A stretch of 30,096 bases of DNA from a virus: positions 1-30,096 of the IMG/VR virus record IMGVR_UViG_3300020378_000026; one strand, given 5' to 3'. Under the pieces are notes generated by a model, which ran no database searches, was not told the origin of the DNA, and saw only the letters and a program-made list of their open reading frames with translations. Positions 15,495 through 27,400 of the stretch are shown piece by piece (the first letter of the stretch is position 1; every line of letters starts with the position of its first letter). The position numbers and the translations under genes were made by a program.

Positions 15495-18400
15495 TGTCAT
15501 ATGATGATAATCAAAACGAATATCCATTACCAGTTCCAGGACAACCAGACAACCGTAGGCGAACTAGTGCAGAACATCTGCCAAGGTATTTTCGTAGCTC
15601 TCATAACAAAAAGTTTTTACAAGGTACACTAGACCAACTTACACAACCAGGTGTTGCTGAAAAGATTAGTTCTTACTTTGGTAGAAGAATATCCAAAGCA
15701 CGTAAGGCGTCTGATAATTATGTAAGTGATGTAAGCACACAAAGAGAAAACTATCAGTTAGAGCCTGCAACAGTAATCAAGGACGAATTAAACAACGTTA
15801 CTTTTTACAAAGACTATAACGATTTAAAAAATCAAATAAAAGCATTCAACGGTACTGTAGATGACGACAGTAAATTGTTTAGTCAAGAATATTATGCTTG
15901 GAACCCTAGCATTGATTGGGATAAGTTTACAAACTTTAGAGATTACTATTGGTTAGAAAACGGACCATTAGCTATTCCTGTTGTTGGACAAGCAAGAGGT
16001 ATAACAAGCACGTACACAGTTACAAGCCAAGATGATTTAGATAACAAAGCATACGTCTTTTCATCAGAAGGACAAACATCAAACCCAACACTTAAATTAT
16101 ACAGAGGGCAAACATACAAGTTTGACATTAATACTCCGGGTATGCCTTTGTCAATCAAGACAGCTAGAACATTAGATAGTGCATACAATTATAGTGTAGG
16201 TATTAGCGACAGTACACATAGCACAGACGTTGGCGTTATAGAATTCACAGTAGACATACTTGCACCAGATACATTATATTATGTAAATGGTAATGATATT
16301 AATGCAAGTGGTTTAATACAGATTTATGATATATTAGAAAACAGTGAAATAGATGTAGAAGCAGAAATACTTGGTAAGAAAACTTACAAAATGACAAACG
16401 GATATGATTTGTCAAACGGTATGAAAGTAGATTTTCAAGGTGTTGTAACACCTGAGAAGTATGCAACAGGCAATTGGTATGTAGAGGGTGTTGGAGATTC
16501 TATTAGATTAATCAGCGAAGCAGACGTTCAAGTACCAGGTACGGTAAGCACAAACAAAGCAATTCCATTTGACAGTGAAAGTTTTGATAGAGCACCTTTC
16601 AGTAATGCTAATGCTTGGGCAAAAGACAAAGATTATATTATACAAAACAGAGCAAGTCCAAGTAAATCACAATGGGCAAGATATAACAAGTGGTTTCACA
16701 AAGATGTTTTAGAAACTGTAGCGGCAATTAATAATCAACCTAGTGATGTTAATCAAACAGGTAGAGCGGCAAGACCGATTATTGAATTTGCTTCAGACCT
16801 TAAACTTTGGAACTTTGGTACGTTTGCAAAAGACAACGTTGACTTATTAGATTCATTTACAGCTGATGTGTTTTCAACTATTGAAGGTTCATTAGGATAT
16901 AACATTGACGGTGTAGATATTGCAGACGGAATGAGAATTCTATTTACTGCTGATCCTGATACAAGAGTTGCAGGTAAAATTTTTAAAGTTAAATTTATCA
17001 CACATCAAAATATAAGACAGATAAGTTTAATTGAAGAACCAGACACTAATCCATTAGAAAATGAAACAGTATTAATCAATGATGGTACAGATTACAAAGG
17101 TAAGATGTGGTACTACAACGGTACCAAGTGGTTAGCAGGACAAGACAAAACTGCAATTAACCAATCTCCTACGTTTGACTTGTATGATCAAAGTGGTAAC
17201 AGTTTTAACAGTACAACAGTTTACAGCAATAGCACGTTTGCTGGAACAAAAATATTTTCATATAAGAAAGGTACAGGAACAAATGATCCTATACTAGGCT
17301 TTCCGTTAACTTATAGAGCATTAGAAAACACAGGTGATATTGTATTTGACTTTAACCTGCTACAAGATACGTTTACATACCAAGACGACAGTAATGCAAA
17401 CGTTACAGGTAACACGGATACTGGTCTTTTAAGAAGATATTCAGATAGAACTACATTTACATATACATCAGGTTGGACTAAAGGTTATGAAGATAGCAAA
17501 CAGTTAGTAGAGCGTCAGTATATTGTAACTACACAATACAACGACTTTGCAATTGATGTTTATGATAATAGCGGTGACATTAACGACTTGTGGGTAAGAG
17601 TTTATGTAAACAACAAAAGAAAAATGAATGGTGTAGACTTTACCATTAACAGAATTAATAAAATTGCTTATATAACATTTACTACTAATTTAAAAGCAGA
17701 TGACATACTTGTAATTAAAACAAAAAGTGATACAAAGAAAAATGCAAATGGTGTTTATGAAATAGCATCAAACTTAGAACACAATCCACTTAATAATAAT
17801 GTAAGTTCATTTACATTAGGAGAAGTTAATGATCATGTATTAAGCATTTGTGAAATGCGTGATGACTTTAAAGGTGATTTTCCTGGAACAGGTAACCTAA
17901 GAGATTTAGGAAACTTATCTGCATACGGTAATAGATTTGTTCAACACAGTGGACCTTTTAATTTAGCAAACTACCACATCACAAGTAAAGATGCTAATAT
18001 TATCAAGTCAATGCAATTTGCAAAAAGAGAATATGGTAAGTTTAGAAAGTTATTTTTACAAACAGCAAATACTTTAGGATTTGACGGACAGAATAAAATT
18101 CACTTTGATAGAGTGATGGAAAAACTTAACAAAGACAAGTCAAATGATATGCCATTCTACTTCAGTGATATGCTTGGATTTACAAGTGCTAAAATGTCAA
18201 CACACGTTGTAGACAATCCAAACACACAATATTACGCATTGAATACAGCATTTGATCTTACAACACTTTCTAACAAATCCGTAAACGTTTATATAAACGG
18301 TGTACAATTAATACACGGAATAGATTATAAGTTTGAAGCAGACTTTAGTGGATTTGTAACTATTACTAAAACAAAAGCTATAAATGATGTAATTCACATT

Positions 18401-21400
18401 TATGAATACAACACCACTGACGGAAGTTACATTCCTGCAACGCCTACTAAATTAGGTTTGTATCCTAAATTTAAACCAGAAATATTTACAGATACAACAT
18501 ACCAAGTTCCAACTAAAGTTATTCAAGGACACGATGGAAGTATTTTTGTTGCATACAATGACTTTAGAGATGACTTGCTATTAGAATTAGAAAAAAGAAT
18601 TTACAATAATATCAAAGTAGAATATGATGCTACTATGGTAAACATATTTGACTTTATAGGTGGTGAAAGCAGAGACACAGGCTTTACAAGAAAAGCAAGA
18701 GATAGAGCTTTATTACCAGAGTTTATTGAATGGAATAATGCAGTAGGTTCACCAGACTATGCAGATAATAGTTTTTGGTCAAGAACTAACAGCTTTACAT
18801 TTAATTACAGCAATACTAGTTCTCCAACAGGAAAACAAAATGCAGGTTATTGGAGAGCAATATACAAAGAAGCATATGATACTGATCGTCCTCATACACA
18901 CCCTTGGGAAATACTAGGATACAGCGAAGAGCCAACTTGGTGGCAAACTGTTTACGGTGCGGCACCTTATACAAGTGAAAATAAAATCCTATGGCAGGAC
19001 ATAGAAAAGGGTGCATATAGAATACCTAATCAGCCTGTAACTTATAACAGCAAATATGCAAGAGAAAATATTACAAGTCATATACCGGTTGATGACGGTG
19101 GTAACTTATTAAGTCCATTAGATTCTAACTATGCGAAAAATTATATTAGTAATAGAACACAGCAGACTTTTGTATTTGGTGATCAAGCACCTACAGAAAC
19201 AGCATGGCGTAGAAGTTCTGAATACCCATTTGCACTAATGATAGCATGGTTGTTAAATCAGCCAACTAAAATCTTAGGACTTGGTTATGACAGATCAAGA
19301 ATTAGACGTAACCCTGCTAAAGAAGTTGTTTACACAGAAACAAATAAAAGATTAAGACTTGCAGATATAGTATTTCCTAATACAACTACAGATACAACTC
19401 GTGTACAAACATCAGGATTTGTAAACTACGTTAATGACTACATGAATAGTAGAACTGTAAAGTATTACAAAGAATATCAAACAGATCTAAAAAATATTAA
19501 TAACCAACTAGGATTAAAGATTGGTGGATTTACAGATAAGAGTAAATTCAAACTTATTTTAGATTCAAGAACTCCTTATAACGAAGGTAATGTTTTTGTT
19601 CCTGAAGAAAACTATCAAATATTTTTAAACAAATCAAGTGTAATTGATCTTGTTCCTTACAGTGGTGTTATTGTTGAAAAGGTCCAAGGTGGCTTTGTTA
19701 TTAGAGGTTACAATTATGATAATCCTTACTTTAAATATTATTCACCTGTTAGTTTAGCAGATGATCCTGTAGTAAGAGTAGGTGGCGTAAGCCCAGACTT
19801 TGTAACTTGGACATCAGGACAGAGTTACAGCCCAGGACTTATAGTAGAATTTAGTGGACGTTATTACACAACAAAAACACAGCATACCGCAGGTGATAGT
19901 TTTGATCAAAGTATGTTTGTTGGACTTCCAGAACTTCCTATAGAAGGTGGTAGAACAGCAACATTCCATAGACAATGGAACGAAGGAATAAATGACGAGC
20001 CATTAGAACTTGCTTACGGAACGCAATTACAAACTATTCAACAAGTTGTAGACTTTATCTTAGGTTATGAAAGATATTTAAAAGCCCAAGGATTTGTTTT
20101 TGAAAATTACAACACAGAAATAAACGAAGTTGAAGACTGGCGTTTAAGTGCAAAAGAATATATGTTCTGGACTACACAGAACTGGGCAGAAAATAGTGTT
20201 ATTACTTTAAGTGCAGGTGCAAACAAAATTTGTTACTATAAAAAATATCATGTAGCTGATGACATATTTGATAACTTTTATGGCTATAACTTATACAAAG
20301 CAGATGGTAAAAAATTAATTCCTGCTTTTGCAAGTGTATATAGAGATAACGATAACAGAATAGAAATTACAACTAAAAATACTGCTGACGGAATCTTCAG
20401 TGTTAAGTTACCATTAGTACAAACTGAACACGTTGTATTATTAGACAATACAACCGTGTTTAAAGATTACATTTATGATTTAGAACCAGGCTATCGTCAA
20501 TCAAGAATTAAAGTTATGGGTTACAGAACAGATGACTGGACTGGTGGCTTTAACATTCCAGGATTTATATATGACAATGCTGAAGTTACTGAATGGTCAG
20601 ACTGGAAAGATTACGCAGTTGGTGATACAGTAAAACACAAAGAATTTTATTATGTTGCAAAAGTTAAGATTCCTGGACAAGCAAACTTTGATGCTACACA
20701 ATGGGAACGTTTAAATACAAGACCACAACCAGGATTAATTGCAAACTTTGATTACAAAGCAAAACAGTTTGAAGACTTCTATGATTTAGACACAGATAAC
20801 TTTGATACTTCGCAACAAAGAGTTGCACAGCATTTAATTGGTTATCAAAAACGTAAGTACTTAGAAAACATTATTAATGATGATGTTTCACAGTATAAGT
20901 TTTACCAAGGCTTCATTCAAGACAAAGGAACACAAAACAGTTTAACTAAATTGTTTGACGCTTTATCAAACACAGATAAAGATAGTGTAGAGTTTTTTGA
21001 AGAATGGGCTTTACGTTTAGGTCAAATAGGTGCGGCACAATCTTTTGATGAAGTAGAATATAAACTTGACGAAGCGAAATTTAGATTAAGTCCGCAACCA
21101 GTTGCACTTGTAGAATCTGTAACGGGAACAGAAACAGACTTAATTTATAGACAAAGACCATTTGAAACTTATTTAAAACCAGATGGATATAATCATAAAC
21201 CATTCCCTACAAAATATAAAGATGAGGATTATATTCAAACAGCAGGTTACGTTAATCCTGCAGATGTTAAGACACAGGTTGCAACATATGACGCAATTTT
21301 AAATATTGCAATTACTACTCTTAACATTGGTGATTATGTTTGGTCAGGCACAAACAAAACTAATACTTGGGACGTATTCAAATATTTACGTAGTGAAGAC

Positions 21401-24400
21401 AAGGTTGTTAAGCTAACAAAAAATAGTACTACAGATGAAGTTGAAATAAAATTAAACAACCAAGCAAATTATGTAAAAGATGATATCATAGGTTTAGTTG
21501 ATGTTGCTGACAATGAAAGATTTTATAAAGTATTACGTTCAGAGTTAGATACTGTTTACTGTAGCGAAAACGGAACTACAACAGATGTAGATCCTGCAAC
21601 AGGATTTGTTACATACTTTACAAGTGTTAGAGTAGCAGACCTAGAAGCGGCTAATACAAAACTTATTAACAGTGAAATAAAAGTAGGTGAAACTATTTGG
21701 GTAGACGATGATAGTTCTAGCAAGTGGTTAGTAATACAAAACAATCCTATACACAGCCAACACCAAGTTATTTCTAATGTAGAAACAGGAGATTCAAGCA
21801 CAAACTTTGGTAAAGTAATTGCTTGTGATGAAAGAAACAGTACATTAGTTGTAGGTGCAAGTGAGTCTAACAAGGTTTACATTTACAGCAGAACAAGTGA
21901 TGGTGGACAATATGTACACGCACAGACAGTAGATGCACCAACAGGCATTTACACAGGTGACGGTAAGTTTGGTACAGGACTTGCATTATCAAGAGATAGC
22001 AAGTGGTTAGTAATAGGTGCTCCGCAGGCAAGTAATGTTAAAACAAAATTTGTAGGAAACTTTACAGGTGCTCAATCTTATGCAAAAGGAGACATTGTAA
22101 ACTATCAGGAAAACTTCTGGGAAGCACAATATCCTATTTCACAGGCACAAGGTGTACTAACATTTAGCAGTTTCTATGATACGGCCTCAGTAGCTGAAGC
22201 AAGTTGGAACGGGTCAGCATATCCAGAAGTAGTTTATGCAATAAGAGGAAATTATAACTTTAACGTTCCTACTGATCATATGTTGATTAGAGCACCAGCG
22301 GCACAGTACGAAGCAACAGCGGCCGGTGATACTCTTGTATTAAACTGGGATCAGTATTCACAGAATTATCCAAACGGAATTTTACCTTTCGGAAGTAATG
22401 GACCAGGTGTGTCTGCATTTGAAGGTAACAAAATTATTGCAAGTAAAGTAGATGCAGTATTATACTTTGATAATATGTTAAGAACACCTAACGTTGGTGA
22501 TACACTTTCTACAGCAACAGCAATAGGTACAGTAGATTACATTCACGTAGAAAACATAAACCAAGCTACAGTTTATATTAAAGATTTAAATGGTGTGTTT
22601 ACAGATAGCGGTAGTGCATCACTTGGTACGCAAAACATGGGAACTTATGTTACAGTTAATCCTTTGAATTCTGCAATAACATTTGGCGGCTGGTGGAAAG
22701 TTACTGGTTTACCAAGTTTTACTACAACAACTAAAACTGTTACAACACCACAATTTGTAGTACAGGATATTATTACACAGTCAGAAAGTAAATCACCTGA
22801 AATATACTATAACACAATGGACGATGCGTATGCGTTGAACCAAGTTGCTGATCCAACAAAAGGTGGCTTAATAGGACATCTAAGTTTCTACAACAAACAA
22901 GGTATGCCAGATCTAAGTCCATACTGGTTCTTTAGAGCACCTAAGGCTTGGACAGATACTTTAACTGCTGGCGATACTTTTAAGATGTTTATTAATAAAG
23001 TAAGAAACAGTTTAGGAACAGTATTTGATCCTGCAACATTAGGACTTGATACTTCTTACACTAACCAAACAGCAGGACATCAGGTTTATGATTTGTGGGA
23101 CGGTTACGTAGATGTTACATTTACAAACTTTGATAACCAAGGTGATCCGTTTATTCCACAAATAGGACAAACAATTACTGATCAACTAACAGGTGCAACT
23201 GCCGAAGTTGCTTATATACAAGAGCAGTTACTAGATGTTAGATTATATGTTAAAAACAGAGTTGGTACATTTAGCTTTGGTAATTTACACGCGGCAACAA
23301 GTACCATTGCAATTAAAGATGGTGTAAGTCCAGGTATTGATAGATTATCAGGTAGACTAGACAACGCAAATATGTCTAGCAACTTAACTGGTAAATTAGT
23401 TGTTGTTAGATTTACAGACTCAACACAATTACCTGTAACTACTCCTACGTTTAAAAACGAGATTGAGATACACGTTTACAATGATAGAACTGTAAATGGT
23501 GTAGCAAGAACACCTAACTTTCCTAATCCACTTAACAAGGATTGGACACAGGTTTCTGCACTTAAAACAGATTCAACTGGAACTCCTAGTGCATTCACTA
23601 ACGAAGGTGCATACTTTGTTTATGAAAAAATGGGTACAGGATTGTTTAGTTACCAACATGGTTACACAAATCCACAAAGAGATAATAACAGATATCTAGG
23701 TACACAAATAGAATTACAAAAATCAAATACTACAAATGATTTTTACAGATTGTTTATTAGTGCTCCAGGAAGTTTAAATGTAAGCAACAGCGGTAGAATA
23801 CACTTTGTTAATCACGGTACAGATACAGACGGTACAGAATATGAATGGGGTAGAAGTAAGAACCAATTCTTTAGAGGCGAATATGATGCCGCACAAACGT
23901 ATTACACAAACGATATTGTTTTATATCAAGGTAGCTTCTATCAGTCAGACACTAACCTAACACCAGGTGCGTTTAATCTAAGTTACTGGAGATTGTTAGC
24001 AAACAACATAGACTACATTGGCTACATTCCAAACGACACAGGACTAACAGTAACTGATGACAGTACATTTGATAAAGCAAACTTAATACAGTATGCACAT
24101 CCGTTCTCAGTAAGTAAATTCGGAGACGTACTTGCAACTGTGGCAGACTTTAATAACAGTGATCCTAAGATTATAATTTACAGAATTAATAACGGACACT
24201 ATGAATTTTCACAGATGATTCCTGCACCAAGTGTTGGAATAAAATATGGAAGTGCAGTTAGCTTAAATGACGTAGGAGATATGTTAGCCATTGGTGCACC
24301 GCAAGACGATACCCGTGCAGATAACAATGGTAAGGTATTCATTTATACAAGTGTTGATGGTGTGTTCAGTGAAACACAAACATTGTTTAGTCCTGAGAAT

Positions 24401-27400
24401 GACGTAGCAGAAAGATTTGGAGCCGCAGTAGACTTTGAAGGCAATGATTTAATTGTAAGTTCTAAAGGTGGAGACCTTGTAACAAGCACAACGTTTGATG
24501 TGTTGTCAACTACATTTGATAATAACTTAACACAGTTTGAAAGTGTAAACACAGATAGTGGACAAGTGTTCTTGTATCAGAAAGTACAAAACAAATTATT
24601 ATATGCAGAGAAGTTTAATTATAAAAATGCTTCAGTAGAAAGATTCGGCGAATACTTATTATTCAACGAGAATCACGTTTATGTTCCAATGCCAGAACTT
24701 TCCGTAACTGACAATAACTTTATAGGTACGTTGTTAGATTACAAGAGAGATAGAGGAGTTCTACCTTGGAAAACTTTACATCAACCAACTGACCAAGTTG
24801 ACTTGAGCAAGTTTAGAGGTGTGTTTATTTACACTATGGGACCAAACCCTGTAGCACAACAAATAGATTACATTGATCCTATACAAGGAAAAATTGCAGG
24901 TGCGGCCGAAGAAGAATTAACTTATAAAACACATTACGATCCTGCTGTTTATACTAACGGAACTAACACACCAACAACTGTAATTGATCCAGATAACTAC
25001 TGGAATGATGCAAACGTTGGCAGACTATGGTGGGATATAAGCACAGCTAAATTTGTAAATCCATACCAAGGAAATATAATTTACAATACAGCTAACTGGA
25101 ATAAATTATTCACAGGTGCAAGTATTGATGTTTATGAGTGGATTGAAAGCACACTTACTCCTACACAATGGAACGCAACAACAGATACAGAAGAAGGACT
25201 TGCAAAAGGTATAAGTGGTACAGCTAAAGACGTAAACACTTTTGTACAAATACAAGTTTATGATCCAATATCAAAAGGATTTAGCAACAAGTATTACTAT
25301 TGGGTTAAAGACAAAAAAATTATTCCGAATGTAGAGTGGAGAAAAACTTCTGCTTATGACGTATCACAATTAATTTCAGATCCGATGGCAATGGGTCAAA
25401 AATTTGTTGCACTTTACGGAAATGATAAATTTGGATTATACAACTGTGAATCACTTGTAAGTGGACCAGACAATGCTATTAATTTCCGTTATTGGAAGAT
25501 TGATAACAAACAGATTAATATACATAATCAATATCAACTGCTTTCAGAAGGTTTAGGTACAAGCAAACCAAATGCAGATATTGAACGTAAATGGTATGAC
25601 AGTTTAATTGGTGTTGACACTAACGAAAGACCGGTGCCAGACACTATCTTAAGTGAAAAACAAAAATATGGTATACTAGACAGACCAAGACAAGGTATGT
25701 TTAAAAACCGTGTAGAAGCTCTAAAACAAACTGTTGAAAGAGCTAACAGATCACTGAAAGAAAATTTAATTGTTGACGAACTAGATTTAACTGCTTTCTT
25801 AAGCAAAGATCCTACACCAACATTATTAAGCAGAACTTTTGATAAGTCAGTTACTACAAATGCAGAACTACAATTTGTTGGAGTATCAAATGTTATTCCA
25901 GCAGTACTAACGCCTGTATTTGAAAACGGCAAATTATTAAGAGTTGAAGTTACAAATGGTGGTAAAGGATACGTTACAGTTCCAACATATGACTTTGGAC
26001 TTGTAGGCAACGGAAGTGGTGCAGAGATTATACTTGAAATGAATACAGCAGGTACTATTACAAGTGCTACTGTTAAAAATTCAGGTTCAGGATATCCTAG
26101 CACAACAACATTAGAAGTAAGAAAATATAGTGTGCTTGTTACTGCTGACGAAACTGTTAGTAACAAATGGGCTATATATGCCTACAATAACACAACTAAA
26201 CTTTGGGAAAGAACTTCAAGTCAAAGTTACGACACTACTAAATGGTGGAGTTATATTGATTGGTATGATACAGGTTACAGCGAATTTACAGACATTAACT
26301 TCCTAGTTGATTACTCATATGAGCTAGAAGGATTAAATGATGATGTAGGTGATATTGTAAAAATTAGTACAATAGGATCAGGTGGCTGGTTGCTACTAGA
26401 AAAGATTAGCGATAACGGTGCAGACTATACAACAAAATATAAAACTGTTGGTAGAGAAAACGGAACTATAGAATTATCGTCGGCACTATATGATCCAGCA
26501 AGTAGTAACATTGGTTACGATGGATTAAGTTATGATACTTCATTCTATGACGATCAACCTACATTAGAGTTAAGAAAAATCTTAACAGCATTGAGAGATG
26601 ATATCTTTATAAACGAGCTTGATGTAGAATACAACAAACTATTCTTTGCAAGTGTAAGGTATGCTTTTGCTGAACAACCAAACGTTGACTGGGCATTTAA
26701 AACTTCATTCCTTAAAGCTAAACATAACGCAGGTGATTTAACACAAAAAATTACTTTTGAAAATGACAGCTTACCAAGTTATGAGGATTTTGTTAATGAA
26801 GCTAAACCATACAAAACTAAAATTAGAGAATACATAAGTTCTTACACTAAAACAGATCCAACAGGAACAGGTGTAACAGACTTTGATATACCACCAGCTT
26901 ACAGTAGCGATGATGGTAAGATTGTACCTTCAAGTTTAAAAGTTAAAGATGATGTAATCTATGGACAAGATGCAAACATTGTAGACTATCCTAACAAGTA
27001 CTGGGCTGACAATGTAGGCTTTGAAGTATTAAAGGTTAATATCAAGAACGGTGGAACAGGTTACTTAGATGTACCATTAGTTAAATTTGCAGGCGGTGGC
27101 GGATCCGGTGCAACTGCAACAGCTACACTTGGTACAGGTGGATCAATAAAATACATTACAGTTACAAATCCAGGTAGCGGATACCTAAGTGCTCCTACAG
27201 TTACTATTGAAGGAACACAATCAAATGGATCAATACCAGCAGTAGTATCAGCACAGCTAGGAAATAGTAAAGTTAGAGCATTACATCATGTATCTAAGTT
27301 TGATAGAGTTACAGGAACGTTCTTAATTACTACACTAACACAAACAGAAAACTTTACAGGTACAGGAAGTAAAACTACATTCAACCTAACATGGCCAATG

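Noticed and set aside
25534-26166. 210-residue minus-strand reading frame inside the giant gene
   Set aside because: It is antisense to a continuous coding frame with clear protein repeats; Ser/Val/Leu-rich composition is typical of a shadow frame. Other antisense frames in 15494-30096 were rejected likewise.
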